Source: Microbacterium sp. LWO14-1.2 (lineage in GTDB: Bacteria; Actinomycetota; Actinomycetes; Actinomycetales; Microbacteriaceae). Taken from it: a DNA stretch of 64,000 nt. Of the stretch, positions 32,885 to 42,058 are shown piece after piece. A program made the translations under genes and the position numbers. How positions within the stretch are numbered: position 1 is the stretch's first letter; every line of letters begins with the position of its first letter. Below the pieces are notes generated by a model. The model saw only the letters and a program-made list of their open reading frames with translations. It searched no databases and was not told where the DNA came from. The stretch covers positions 1,178,001 through 1,242,000 of the forward strand of contig NZ_CP151633.1 of the NCBI RefSeq assembly GCF_038397715.1. The letters are read 5' to 3'.

Positions 32885-33145
32885 TCACCGTCCGACGTCG
32901 AGCCAGCGGAAGGTCGAGGAGTCGTCGTTCCAGCGTTCGCCTGGCTGCGGCTTCTCGGAGAAGTAGAGCACCGTGCCGCCGATGACGAGGAGCGGTCCGA
33001 GCGAGAGCCCCGCGGGCGCGACGCCCTCGGACACGGGTATGCCGAAGAAGAACTGCGGGATGGATGCGAGGATCAGCAGCGCACCCGGGATCAGCAGGGC
33101 GAGTCCGATCTTCCGGTAGGGGCGACGCCGTTTTCTTCTCACCAT
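32885..33145 (-). CDS. Small membrane protein
   Basis: An 86-aa protein with a basic N-terminus (MVRRKRRRPYRK) and two transmembrane helices (LALLIPGALLILASIPQFF; LGPLLVIGGTVLYF). No family recognised. Confidence 0.75.
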   Translation of the reverse strand: MVRRKRRRPYRKIGLALLIPGALLILASIPQFFFGIPVSEGVAPAGLSLGPLLVIGGTVLYFSEKPQPGERWNDDSSTFRWLDVGR

Positions 33146-33182
33146 GGGGTCAGGATAGAGGAACCGCCGAGCGAGACGGCCG

Positions 33183-33980
33183 TCACATACGGGCGTAGCG
33201 GGCACGCACGATCGAGAAGACGCCGTACACGGCGAGGCCCGCACCGACGACCCACAGCACCGTGCGCCCGAAGGGCAGGTCGGTGAGGCTGCGCAGCGCG
33301 GCGTCCAGACCACCCGCCTTGTCGGGGTCGTGCGTCCAAGCCGACACCACGAAGAGGACGCCGGTCACGGCGATCGCGATCCCCTTGGCGATGTAGCCGA
33401 TCACCCCGAGCACGACGATCGGCGGCCGCCCCGCGCCCGACGGCAGGTCGAGCGTCTTGCGGAAACCGGTCGTGAAGCCGCTCACGACGAAGCCGATGCC
33501 GACGCCGACCACCGTGAGTCCGATGGCGACGAGGAGGAAGATTCCTCCCGGCGCGCCCAGCAGCACTTCGCTCACGAACTTCGACGACTTCTCGGACTCG
33601 GCGGTGCCGCCGAACGCGTAGATGGTCGCGAGACCGGCGATCACGAGATAGGCCAGGGCGATGCCGAACAGCTTGATGCGCTGCCCCCACTTCTTCACCT
33701 CGCCGCCGACGGCGACGACGCCGCTCACGACCTGCCACACCGCGAGGGCGACGAGCGCGGCCGCGACGAGAGCCAGGATGAGCCCTCCCACGGGCGTCGA
33801 TCGGATCTGCTGCATCGCGCCGTCCTGATCGGCATCCCCGCCACCGCCCGAGGCGATCGACACGGCGAGCGCGCCGATGATGATGTGCACGAGACCGATC
33901 ACCACAAAGCCGGCCCGAGCGACGCGTCGGAAGGCGTCCGACCCCCTGGCCTCGTGCGCGGCGGACTTCGCTGTCGTCAT
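33183..33980 (-). CDS. DUF1206 membrane protein
   Basis: A 265-aa protein with six predicted helices and three repeats of the short DUF1206 unit (for example ARAGFVVIGLVHIIIGALAV; KLFGIALAYLVIAGLATIYA; LGVIGYIAKGIAIAVTGVLF). Family function unknown; common in actinobacteria. Confidence 0.88.
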   Translation of the reverse strand: MTTAKSAAHEARGSDAFRRVARAGFVVIGLVHIIIGALAVSIASGGGGDADQDGAMQQIRSTPVGGLILALVAAALVALAVWQVVSGVVAVGGEVKKWGQRIKLFGIALAYLVIAGLATIYAFGGTAESEKSSKFVSEVLLGAPGGIFLLVAIGLTVVGVGIGFVVSGFTTGFRKTLDLPSGAGRPPIVVLGVIGYIAKGIAIAVTGVLFVVSAWTHDPDKAGGLDAALRSLTDLPFGRTVLWVVGAGLAVYGVFSIVRARYARM

Positions 33981-34047
33981 CGATGCAGGATATCGCCGTG
34001 GGAGCGATGGGCCGGAGGGGCTTGATCCCGACGGCGTCGTGCGGCAG

Positions 34048-34677
34048 TCAGGTGCGTTCGACCGGCTGCCGGAGGATCGTGCGCAGCCGCTCGGGGGCCA
34101 CGCGCCTGGCGTCGCCGAGGTAGATCTCGTGATGGCGCGCCGTCATGCGCAGGCCGTTCTCGGGGATGAACCGCTCATGCAGCTCGGCCAGCACGGGGGC
34201 CTCGTCGTCGTACGACCCGACGTGCAGCGTCTGCACGCTCAGGCCCTCGTCGAGGGTTTCGAGTCGCACCGACCGCAGGGTCGGCAGGGGCTCCTTCTTC
34301 GCCGCCGCCTTGGCCTCGACCTTGTCGACGGCCGCCGCGAACATCTCCGCTGTCACCTGCTCGGGCACCATGATCATCATCGTCCACAGCCAGGCCGACT
34401 TGTCGCGCTTGGTCGTGAACGACTCCTTGTCGGGGGCATCCCAGAGCCCTTCGAGCGGCATCACCACCACATCGAGGTCCAGCTCGGCGCGGGCCGCGAA
34501 CTTCAGCGTGTACGCGAGCGGGAAGAGTGCGGCGACGGCATCCTTGTATTCCTTCGCCGTGTTCGGGTCGCCCGCGCCGTCGACCATCAGGTACTGCAGC
34601 GGCGGCACCTCGACGAGGCGGAACTCGCCCCGCTTCGCCCGGTATGCGTCGAGCGTCTTCTTCGGGTCGATCGGCAT
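34048..34677 (-). CDS. GyrI-like small-molecule-binding protein
   Basis: A 209-aa protein (MPIDPKKTLDAYRAKRGEF) of the GyrI-like/SbmC fold: PPLQYLMVDGAGDPNT and the C-terminal RMTARHHEIYLGDARRV. ATG 34677 follows GGAGG by 6 bases. Likely binds a drug-like or hydrophobic molecule. It lies near an AraC regulator that also ends in a GyrI-like domain. Confidence 0.85.
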   Translation of the reverse strand: MPIDPKKTLDAYRAKRGEFRLVEVPPLQYLMVDGAGDPNTAKEYKDAVAALFPLAYTLKFAARAELDLDVVVMPLEGLWDAPDKESFTTKRDKSAWLWTMMIMVPEQVTAEMFAAAVDKVEAKAAAKKEPLPTLRSVRLETLDEGLSVQTLHVGSYDDEAPVLAELHERFIPENGLRMTARHHEIYLGDARRVAPERLRTILRQPVERT

Positions 34678-34781
34678 CGTGCACCTCCGCGTCGGTTGGC
34701 GATCTGAGTCGGCGATGCGCTCAGTGTGCCACGGGGGCCGGACAACGGGTGGGCCGACAGCCGACCCACCCGCCCTCGCGA

Positions 34782-35645
34782 TCAGGCTGGTTCGACCGCC
34801 AGCCACAGCTCGCACGACGCATGCGTCCCCGTGAACTCGAGGTAGCGCACGATCGATGGTCCGGGCCGCAGCCGCCAGGGGTTCGACGGGAACCACTCGG
34901 TCGCGGTCGCCGCCCAGAGGTTCTGCAGGGTCTCGGGAAATGGACCGCTCGCGGTGAAGACCGCCCACGACCCTGCGTCGACACGTATCGCGTCGAGATC
35001 GGCCGGCACCTCGGCATCCGGCTGCACGGAGACGCCGTGCAGGTAGGTGAGCATCGTGCCCTCCGGCGCGTCCGGCGGGGTGTCGCCGGTGACGGCGAGG
35101 ACGCCGGCAGGTTCGGCGTCGCTGAGCGCCTTGAGCCGCGCGTGCTCTTCGGCGGGGATCCCTGCGATGTGCTGTTGAATGTGCGGATTCACTCCCTCGT
35201 GGATGAGCGGGACCTCGACGGCGTGGCCGACGAGGACGAGCTCGGGTGCGGTGGTGATGGTGACGTCCATCGGACTTCTCCCTTCGACGCTCAGGCGGAA
35301 CCGGAGCGTGGGTTGTGTGCGGAGAGGTCCCCCGTCTCGGCGCGCGTCCGCCGGTGAGATGCCGTGCACGGCACGGAATGCCCGCGCGAACGCCTCCACC
35401 GATCCGTAGCCGTGTCGCACAGCGACGTCGAGCAGGCTCGACGCCCCCGCGACGAGCTCCGCACCTGCGAGCGTCATGCGTCGCCGACGGATGTACTCCG
35501 AGAGCGGCATGCCTGCGAGCGCCGAGAACATCCGGCGCAGGTGGTACTCGGTCGTTCCGTGTGCTCGGGCGAAGTCCGCGACATCGAGCTCCGTGCCGGC
35601 TGCGGCCTCGATCCGATCGACCAGGGCGTTGAGCGTTCCGATCAT
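34782..35645 (-). CDS. AraC-family regulator with C-terminal GyrI-like effector domain
   Basis: A 287-aa protein: N-terminal AraC DNA-binding domain (two helix-turn-helices, about 5-105, with VADFARAHGTTEYHLRRMF and VAVRHGYGSVEAFARAF) and C-terminal GyrI-like ligand domain, the Rob/BmrR-style arrangement for sensing drugs. It may control the neighbouring GyrI-like gene. Confidence 0.9.
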   Translation of the reverse strand: MIGTLNALVDRIEAAAGTELDVADFARAHGTTEYHLRRMFSALAGMPLSEYIRRRRMTLAGAELVAGASSLLDVAVRHGYGSVEAFARAFRAVHGISPADARRDGGPLRTQPTLRFRLSVEGRSPMDVTITTAPELVLVGHAVEVPLIHEGVNPHIQQHIAGIPAEEHARLKALSDAEPAGVLAVTGDTPPDAPEGTMLTYLHGVSVQPDAEVPADLDAIRVDAGSWAVFTASGPFPETLQNLWAATATEWFPSNPWRLRPGPSIVRYLEFTGTHASCELWLAVEPA

Positions 35646-35792
35646 GAGGTCCTCCTTTCCTCACCATCGTGCCGCTCGAGCGTAGCCCGCGACCCGACCA
35701 TCCGTGTCCGATGCGATCGGCTCTCCGCCCCTCGCGACTCATTCGCACGCAGGAGGCCCGAGCTGGCTCCCGTCAGGGAGAGCGGTTCGGGC

Positions 35793-36440
35793 TCACGGAG
35801 CCACGTCGCCTCGAGCGCCGACGCGCGAACCCTGCGAGCCTCCGCCATCGGCGGGATCCTCCGCGACAACGGCTTCACTCGTTCCCGGCGCCGGCCATGA
35901 GAAAAGACCTGCGACGCGGCGGAACGCCGGGACCCGGATCGCGAGCCGCAGGACGAGGTAACCGATCACGGTTCCCAGAACATTCGTGATGAGGTCATCG
36001 ATGTCAGCGACTCTGCCGAGTCCCACGGTGACGTCCCCGATGAACTGAACGATCTCGATCGTGCCGCTCACGAGGAGCCCCAGCAGCGCCGCTCGCAGCC
36101 ACGTCGACGTGCGCAGAAGCACCGGCGCCAGCAGACCGAGCGGAACGAAGAGCGCCACGTTGAGCGTCAACCCGACGGGGTCGTCCACGATGTCTTGGAA
36201 CGGCACGACATCGATCCAGATCCACCACGGCTTCTCGTAATCGGAAGGCCCGAGGCCGAGCGGCAGGAAGGTGAGAGCGATCAAGGCGGCGAAGTAGACA
36301 CTCGCCGCGACACCGCTGAGCAGCCGCAACACCGTGAACCTGTCGCCTCTGCGGAGGCGCCAGACGGTGAAAGCGATGCCGCCGAACACGGACACTGCCA
36401 CGATGGCGAGGTCAACCACGCTCACGACGGGGCCGCTCAT
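35793..36440 (-). CDS. VanZ-family membrane protein
   Basis: A 215-aa protein with five hydrophobic segments; NVALFVPLGLLAPVLL, SGTIEIVQF and DIDDLITNVLGTVIGY mark VanZ. Its stop-start relation to xylR is an ATGA overlap (36437-36440), so it may be co-transcribed with the regulator. Low-complexity Gly/Ser/Arg tail. Confidence 0.88.
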   Translation of the reverse strand: MSGPVVSVVDLAIVAVSVFGGIAFTVWRLRRGDRFTVLRLLSGVAASVYFAALIALTFLPLGLGPSDYEKPWWIWIDVVPFQDIVDDPVGLTLNVALFVPLGLLAPVLLRTSTWLRAALLGLLVSGTIEIVQFIGDVTVGLGRVADIDDLITNVLGTVIGYLVLRLAIRVPAFRRVAGLFSWPAPGTSEAVVAEDPADGGGSQGSRVGARGDVAP

Positions 36441-37606
36441 ACGTGGCCGCCCGGATCGGTCAGCAGCTCCGCGAACGCGAGCTCGGCCGCTCCGATCAGC
36501 AGGCGGTCCGCTCCCAGGGCGGCGGGTCGGATCTCGAGCCCCTCGGCGCTCTCCGTCATCGCCAGCGCGGCGACGTCGGCGGCGAGCCGTTCGCCCTGCA
36601 GGTCGGCGAGCGTCGCGAGGAATCCGCCCAGCACGATCACGGAGGGGTTCAGCACGTTCACCGCGTTGGCGAGCGCGCTCGCGAGCACGTGCGCCTGACG
36701 CGTGACCTCCGCCTCGACCTCGGAGGAGTCGGAGGCCGTCAGCTCGCGGTCGAGCGTGTCGTCGTCGGCCTGGTCGAGCCCGGCGACGTCGAGCAGCAGA
36801 CGCCGACTCACCTCCGCTTCGAGCACGCCGTCGGCCGTGCGGCGGTCGGCATCATCGGTGATGCGCGGACGGTTCTGACCGAACTCGCCGGCGTATCCGC
36901 CCGCACCGGTCACGGGGAATCCTCGGATGATGAGCCCGCCGCCGATACCCGAGGCACCGCCGTTCAGGTAGACGAGGTCGTCGATGCCCCGGCCTGCCCC
37001 GTAGCGGTGCTCGGCGATCGCTCCGAGCGTCGCATCGTTGTCGACCGCGACCGTGACGTCGGCCGCCGCGCGTACGAGCTCGGCAAGCGGCACGTCGACC
37101 CAGTCGAGGTGCGGCGCATTGCGCACCACGCCGTCACTCGCCCGCACGAGACCGGGCACCGCGATGCCGACGGCCTCGATGCGGCCGTCGGCCAGGGCAT
37201 CGGCGCGCCAGGCCGCGATCCGCTCCGCGATCACCCCGGCGACCGCCTTGGGCGTCGGCAGGGACTCGTTCGGCAGGCGCTCACGGACGAGGATGCTGCG
37301 GTCCAGCCCGACGGCGGCGATCTCGATCGCGTCGACCTCGGGGTTCACCGCGATCGCGACGACGCGCGCGGATGCCGTGACGACCGGCGATGGGCGCCCG
37401 ACCCGACCGGGTACATCGGGCACCCGCTCGTCGACCAGCCCGCGGCGGACCAGCTCGCCGACGAGGTCGGCGATCGTGGAGCGGTTGAGACCCGTGCGCT
37501 CGGTGAGCGCTGCGCGGGACTGGGCGCCCTCCTCGTGGACGAGCCGCAGCACGCGCGCGAGATTGTGCGGGCGGGTTCCGCTGGCGGGACTCGTCGGAGA
37601 CGGCAT
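36437..37606 (-). CDS. xylR: ROK-family transcriptional repressor of xylose genes
   Basis: A 389-aa protein: N-terminal winged helix-turn-helix (ALTERTGLNRSTIADLVGEL) and a ROK sugar-sensing domain (AVDNDATLGAIAEH, GGASGIGGGLI). Divergent from xylA with an inverted repeat between them, so it is the likely XylR repressor. Start ATG 37606 (MPSPTSPASG) chosen; ATG 37642 is possible and would add 12 residues. Confidence 0.88.
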   Translation of the reverse strand: MPSPTSPASGTRPHNLARVLRLVHEEGAQSRAALTERTGLNRSTIADLVGELVRRGLVDERVPDVPGRVGRPSPVVTASARVVAIAVNPEVDAIEIAAVGLDRSILVRERLPNESLPTPKAVAGVIAERIAAWRADALADGRIEAVGIAVPGLVRASDGVVRNAPHLDWVDVPLAELVRAAADVTVAVDNDATLGAIAEHRYGAGRGIDDLVYLNGGASGIGGGLIIRGFPVTGAGGYAGEFGQNRPRITDDADRRTADGVLEAEVSRRLLLDVAGLDQADDDTLDRELTASDSSEVEAEVTRQAHVLASALANAVNVLNPSVIVLGGFLATLADLQGERLAADVAALAMTESAEGLEIRPAALGADRLLIGAAELAFAELLTDPGGHV

Positions 37607-37649
37607 CCCTTCACTGTAGGGGGTGGACGGTCCCCCTGTCATGAGATAT

Positions 37650-37664
37650 GTTGTCAAACACAAC
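37650..37664. promoter_or_regulatory. Candidate XylR operator
   Basis: GTTGT-CAAAC-ACAAC inverted repeat midway between xylR and xylA, similar to ROK-type XylR sites with TTG/CAA half-sites. Confidence 0.6.
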
Positions 37665-37692
37665 TTATCCGATGACCTGCACAGGAGCAGCC

Positions 37693-38880
37693 ATGCCCAC
37701 CCCCACTCGCGACGACAAGTTCTCCTTCGGCCTCTGGACCATCGGGTACAACGGTGCAGACCCGTTCGGGGGTCCCACCCGGCCGGCGCTCGACGTCGTG
37801 CACGCGGTCGAGAAGCTCGCCGAGCTCGGGGCGTACGGTCTCACCTTCCACGACGACGACCTCTTCGCCTTCGGCTCGACCGACGCCGAACGTCAGACGC
37901 AGATCGACCGCCTCACGGGCGCGCTCGACGCCACCGGCATCGTCGTGCCCATGGTGACCACGAACCTCTTCAGCGCGCCGATCTTCAAAGACGGCGGCTT
38001 CACCTCGAACGACCGCGACGTGCGCCGCTACGCCCTGCGCAAGGTGTTCCGCCAGCTCGACTTGGGCGCCGAGCTGGGCGCCCAGACGTTCGTCATGTGG
38101 GGCGGCCGCGAGGGTGCCGAGTACGACTCCGCGAAAGACATCCGTGCCGCGCTCGAGCGCTACCGCGAGGCCGTGAACCTGCTCGGCGACTACGTGACCG
38201 ACAAGGGCTACGACATCCGCTTCGCGATCGAGCCGAAGCCGAACGAGCCGCGCGGCGACATCCTGCTCCCCACCCTCGGCCACGCGCTCGCGTTCATCGA
38301 CTCGCTCGAGCGCCCCGAGCTCGTCGGCCTCAACCCCGAGGTGGGCCATGAGCAGATGGCCGGCCTGAACTTCGCCGCGGGCATCGCCCAGGCGCTGTAC
38401 CACGGCAAGCTCTTCCACATCGACCTCAACGGCCAGCGCGGCATCAAGTACGACCAGGACCTCGTCTTCGGCCACGGCGACCTGCACAACGCGTTCGCGC
38501 TCGTCGACCTGCTCGAGAACGGCGGCCCCGGCGGCGTGCCCGCGTACGACGGCCCCCGCCACTTCGACTACAAGCCCAGCCGCACCGAAGACGAGAACGG
38601 CGTGTGGGATTCCGCCGCCGCGAACATGCGCACCTACCTCCTGCTCAAGGAGCGCGCTGCCGCCTTCCGCGCCGACCCGGAGGTGCAGGAGGCCCTCGCG
38701 GCCGCCCGCGTCGATGAACTCTCGACGCCGACCCTCGCCGAGGGCGAGTCGTACGACGACTTCCTCGCCGACCGCAGCGCCTACGAGGACTTCGACGCGC
38801 ACGCGTACTTCGGCGGCAAGGGCTTCGGCTTCGTGCGACTGCAGCAGCTCGCCACCGAGCACCTCCTCGGCGCCCGCTGA
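37693..38880 (+). CDS. xylA: Xylose isomerase
   Basis: A 395-aa TIM-barrel enzyme converting xylose to xylulose. Catalytic His53 (TFHDDDL), metal ligands in [26 protein letters not shown] and HIDLNGQ. AGGAG lies 5 bases before ATG 37693. The length and actinobacterial sequence fit class I enzymes. Followed by xylB. Confidence 0.97.
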   Translation: MPTPTRDDKFSFGLWTIGYNGADPFGGPTRPALDVVHAVEKLAELGAYGLTFHDDDLFAFGSTDAERQTQIDRLTGALDATGIVVPMVTTNLFSAPIFKDGGFTSNDRDVRRYALRKVFRQLDLGAELGAQTFVMWGGREGAEYDSAKDIRAALERYREAVNLLGDYVTDKGYDIRFAIEPKPNEPRGDILLPTLGHALAFIDSLERPELVGLNPEVGHEQMAGLNFAAGIAQALYHGKLFHIDLNGQRGIKYDQDLVFGHGDLHNAFALVDLLENGGPGGVPAYDGPRHFDYKPSRTEDENGVWDSAAANMRTYLLLKERAAAFRADPEVQEALAAARVDELSTPTLAEGESYDDFLADRSAYEDFDAHAYFGGKGFGFVRLQQLATEHLLGAR

Positions 38881-38885
38881 TCGCC

Positions 38886-40172
38886 ATGCCCCTGGTTCTC
38901 GGGGTCGACTCGTCGACCCAGTCGTGCAAGGCGGTCGTCGTCGACAGCGCGACCGGAGCGGTCGTCCGCACCGGTCGCGCAGCTCATCCCGACGGGACCT
39001 CCGTCGACCCCGAGGCCTGGTGGCATGCACTGCAGGAGGCGATCGCAGAGGCCGGCTCGCTCGACGACATCGCGGCCTGGTCGGTCGGGGGACAGCAGCA
39101 CGGACTCGTCGCGCTCGATGCTCAGGGCCGTGTCGTCCGCGACGCCCTGCTGTGGAACGACACCCGCTCGTCCGGTGCGGCAGCCGACCTGATCGACGAG
39201 TTCGGCGCGGCCGCTCTCGCGGTGCGCACCGGGCTGGTTCCCGTCGCGTCTTTCACGATCACCAAGCTGCGCTGGTTGCGCGACCACGAGCCGGAGAACG
39301 CCGCCCGAGTCGCCGCGGTCGCACTCCCGCACGATTGGCTGACCTGGCGTCTGCGCGGCTTCGGACCCGAGAACCCGATGCTCGACGAGCTCGTGACCGA
39401 CCGCTCCGACGTCTCGGGCACCGGCTACTGGAACCCCGCGACCGGCGAGTACGACCGAGAACTGCTCGTGGCGGCGCTGGGCCACGATGCGATCCTGCCC
39501 CGCGTGCTGGGCCCCGACGAGTGGGTGACGGATGCCGACGGTCGCCGTGTCGGACCCGGCGCCGGCGACAATGCCGGTGCGGCGCTCGGCCTCGGCGCCC
39601 AGCCGGGCGACGTCGTGGTGTCGATCGGGACGTCCGGCACGGTGTTCGCCGTCAGTCGCGAACCCGTGAACGACCCCGAGGGCACGGTCGCGGGGTTCGC
39701 CGACGCCTCCGGACTCTTCCTTCCGCTGATCGCCACGCTCAACGCGGCCAGGGTCGTCGATGTCACGGCTGCGCTGCTCGGCGTGGATCACGAGGAGTTC
39801 AGCGACCTCGCCCTCGCAGCCGCCCCCGGGGCTGCGGGCCTCACGCTGCTGCCGTACTTCGAGGGCGAGCGCACACCGAACCTCCCCGACGCGACCGCGA
39901 CCCTCAGCGGCATGACGCTCGCCTCCACGACGCGCGAAAACCTCGCGCGCGCGGCGGTGGAGGGGATGCTGCGCGGACTCGGCGCCGGCCTCGACGCACT
40001 GCGCGCCCTCGGCATCCCGCTCGAACGCGCACTGCTCATCGGCGGAGGTGCGCAGTCGGAGGCCGTGCGACGGATCGCGCCCCCGGTGCTGGGACTGCCC
40101 GTGGAGGTACCCGAGCCCGGGGAGTACGTCGCCCTCGGCGCAGCCCGCCAGGCCATCGCCGCCCTCCCCTAG
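38886..40172 (+). CDS. xylB: Xylulokinase
   Basis: A 428-aa FGGY-family kinase: N-terminal phosphate loop [15 protein letters not shown], substrate segment [13 protein letters not shown], and the ATP-site motif [13 protein letters not shown] followed by [15 protein letters not shown]. Phosphorylates D-xylulose. 5 bases after xylA. Confidence 0.97.
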   Translation: MPLVLGVDSSTQSCKAVVVDSATGAVVRTGRAAHPDGTSVDPEAWWHALQEAIAEAGSLDDIAAWSVGGQQHGLVALDAQGRVVRDALLWNDTRSSGAAADLIDEFGAAALAVRTGLVPVASFTITKLRWLRDHEPENAARVAAVALPHDWLTWRLRGFGPENPMLDELVTDRSDVSGTGYWNPATGEYDRELLVAALGHDAILPRVLGPDEWVTDADGRRVGPGAGDNAGAALGLGAQPGDVVVSIGTSGTVFAVSREPVNDPEGTVAGFADASGLFLPLIATLNAARVVDVTAALLGVDHEEFSDLALAAAPGAAGLTLLPYFEGERTPNLPDATATLSGMTLASTTRENLARAAVEGMLRGLGAGLDALRALGIPLERALLIGGGAQSEAVRRIAPPVLGLPVEVPEPGEYVALGAARQAIAALP

Positions 40173-40183
40173 CCCCTCCCCTC

Positions 40184-40290
40184 CCGGGCCGTTGAGCGAG
40201 CGCCCTCTTCCGGGCCGTTGAGCGAGCGCCCCTCCCGGGTCGTTGAGCGAGCGCTCCTCCCGGGTCGTTGAGCGAGCGAAGCGAGACGAA
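40184..40290. repeat. Four tandem copies of a 25-26 bp GTTGAGCGAGCG repeat
   Basis: CCGGGYCGTTGAGCGAGCG recurs starting near 40184, 40210, 40235 and 40260. The last copy continues AAGCGAGACGAAACG, a form common in Microbacteriaceae intergenic DNA. It lies after xylB and may act in transcription termination or be a small multiplying repeat. Confidence 0.8.
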
Positions 40291-40394
40291 ACGCCGTGAC
40301 CCTCGCACGACCCCTTTCCCGCTCCTCGCTCGGCGTTCCGTGTGGCGCGGGCCCGCGGCATCCTCTGCATGACTACGGTGAGACCGGAGGCGAA

Positions 40395-41330
40395 ATGAAG
40401 ATCCTGATCCCCGACACCATCGACCTGCGTCTGAGCGGCGACGTCGACGCCGTCGTGTATGACATCGAGCGCGAGATCCCGGAGGAGCATCGCGACGCCG
40501 AGGTGCTCGTCGTCTGGCACAACTCCGGTGCGTGGCTCGAACAGGCCGCACGGATGCTGCCCCGCCTACGCCTCGTGCAGGCCCTCGCGTCAGGGGCGGA
40601 TGTCGTGCTGCGGTCGGGTTTCGCTCCCGAGGTGCGCATCTGTTCGGGCCGTTCGCTGCATGACGGTCCCGTCGCCGAGCACACGCTCGCTCTGATCCTC
40701 GCGGTCGTCCGCCGCCTCGACCGCCTGCGCGATGCGCAGCTCGACCACCGGTGGGACGAGGAGTTCAACGAGGCGCAGAGCGCGAAGGGCACGCGGGCGC
40801 AGTTCACGCTGTCGGGCGCTCGGGTTACGATCTGGGGCTTCGGCTCGATCGCGGCCACTCTCGCTCCGGTGCTGCGCGCGCTCGGCGCCGAGGTGCGCGG
40901 CATCGCGCGGAGCGCCGGTGAGCGGGCGGGTTTCGAGGTGCACGCGGACGCGGATGCGGATGCCGTGCTGGCAGACACCGACATCCTCGTGTCCCTGCTG
41001 CCCGCGACGCCGGATACGGCCGACCTGTTCGACGCCGCCGTCTTCGGCGCCCTCCAGCCCGGTGCCGCCTTCGTCAACGTCGGGCGTGGAGCGACCGTCG
41101 ACAAGGGCGCGCTGATCGACGCCCTGTCGTCGGGACGGCTGCGTGCGGCCGCGATCGATGTCGCGAAGGCCGAGCCGCTCCCGGCCGACGATGCGTTGTG
41201 GGACGCCCCGAACCTGCAGATCACCCCGCACGTCGCGGGAAACCGCCCGATCGGCGCGAGCGCGCTGATCGACGACAATGTCTCGCGCCTGGCCGCCGAC
41301 CGAGAGCTCGTGAACCAGGTCCGACCCTAG
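40395..41330 (+). CDS. D-isomer-specific 2-hydroxyacid dehydrogenase
   Basis: A 311-aa dehydrogenase. NAD-binding loop WGFGSIAATLAPVL, catalytic Arg and Glu region (VNVGRGATVD) and the C-terminal His in ITPHVAGN. ATG 40395 with GGAGG upstream. It reduces or oxidises an unknown 2-keto acid. Confidence 0.9.
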   Translation: MKILIPDTIDLRLSGDVDAVVYDIEREIPEEHRDAEVLVVWHNSGAWLEQAARMLPRLRLVQALASGADVVLRSGFAPEVRICSGRSLHDGPVAEHTLALILAVVRRLDRLRDAQLDHRWDEEFNEAQSAKGTRAQFTLSGARVTIWGFGSIAATLAPVLRALGAEVRGIARSAGERAGFEVHADADADAVLADTDILVSLLPATPDTADLFDAAVFGALQPGAAFVNVGRGATVDKGALIDALSSGRLRAAAIDVAKAEPLPADDALWDAPNLQITPHVAGNRPIGASALIDDNVSRLAADRELVNQVRP

Positions 41331-41339
41331 CCCGCAGCG

Positions 41340-41357
41340 AACCTCCAATCGGAGGTT
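41340..41357. promoter_or_regulatory. Operator-like palindrome upstream of the TetR gene
   Basis: AACCTCC-AATC-GGAGGTT, a perfect 7-bp inverted repeat 30 bases before the TetR ATG. A near copy (15 of 18 bases) lies at 44065-44082 before the isomerase/oxidoreductase operon. Confidence 0.65.
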
Positions 41358-41386
41358 TTCTCCATGGCGTGGGTATCATCGGGAGC

Positions 41387-42004
41387 ATGGCCGCTCCCTC
41401 CGACGACGGACCCCGCAGCCCGGGGCGTTACGCGAAGGGCATCGCCCGGCGGCAGGAGATCCTCGACAAGGCGATCGAGGTGTTCGCGAAGCGCGGTTCT
41501 CGACGGACCAGCCTGCGTGCGATCGCTCAGGAGGTCGGCGTCACGCACGCCGCGCTCACGCATTACTTCGGCTCCCTGGAGGAGCTGCTGGTGGCGGTGT
41601 ACCGGGAATCAGAGCGCCGCAACGACACCGAGCACCCCGAGCCGTCCGGTCTGAGTCCCGCGATGATGATGCGCGTCTCCGCCGAGGAGAACCGCAACAT
41701 CCCCGGCCTCGTGCAGCTCTACTCGACGCTCGTCGCCAACGCGCTCGAAGAGGGACACCCCGCGGCCTACGAGTTCGCGACGCACCGCTTCTCACGCCTG
41801 CGCGACCACATGGCCGAGCGCGTACGCGAGCTGCAGGCGTCGGGCGAGATCCGCGACGACCTGGATGCCGTGCTCGTGTCGTCCCTCGTCATCGCCGCCT
41901 CGGACGGCCTGCAGACCCAGTGGCTCCTCGACCCGTCCGTCGATCACGAGGCCGCCCTGGAGATGCTCGACGCGCTGCTCGCCGGACGCCGCGACTCTCA
42001 CTGA
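41387..42004 (+). CDS. TetR-family regulator
   Basis: A 205-aa regulator with an N-terminal helix-turn-helix (RRTSLRAIAQEVGVTHAALTHY, trimmed) and a helical ligand domain. Divergent operon partners are not adjacent, but the shared palindrome suggests it controls itself and the 44004-42059 sugar operon. Converges on that operon with a hairpin between. Confidence 0.9.
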   Translation: MAAPSDDGPRSPGRYAKGIARRQEILDKAIEVFAKRGSRRTSLRAIAQEVGVTHAALTHYFGSLEELLVAVYRESERRNDTEHPEPSGLSPAMMMRVSAEENRNIPGLVQLYSTLVANALEEGHPAAYEFATHRFSRLRDHMAERVRELQASGEIRDDLDAVLVSSLVIAASDGLQTQWLLDPSVDHEAALEMLDALLAGRRDSH

Positions 42005-42012
42005 ACGACGGA

Positions 42013-42044
42013 GCGGGCCCGCCGGCGTGAGCCGACGGACCCGC
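42013..42044. terminator. Bidirectional terminator hairpin
   Basis: Arms 42013-42026 and 42031-42044, 12 of 14 bases paired, loop GTGA, between the convergent stops at 42004 and 42059. Confidence 0.75.
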
Positions 42045-42058
42045 AGGTTCCGTACGCG

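Noticed and set aside
34678..35748. N-terminal extension of the GyrI-like gene antisense-like through the AraC gene region
   Set aside because: The frame passes through the AraC gene in another phase with low-complexity Arg-rich sequence; the GyrI domain has its own GGAGG and ATG at 34677.
40184..40290. CRISPR array
   Set aside because: The repeats are contiguous with no variable spacers and there are no cas genes.
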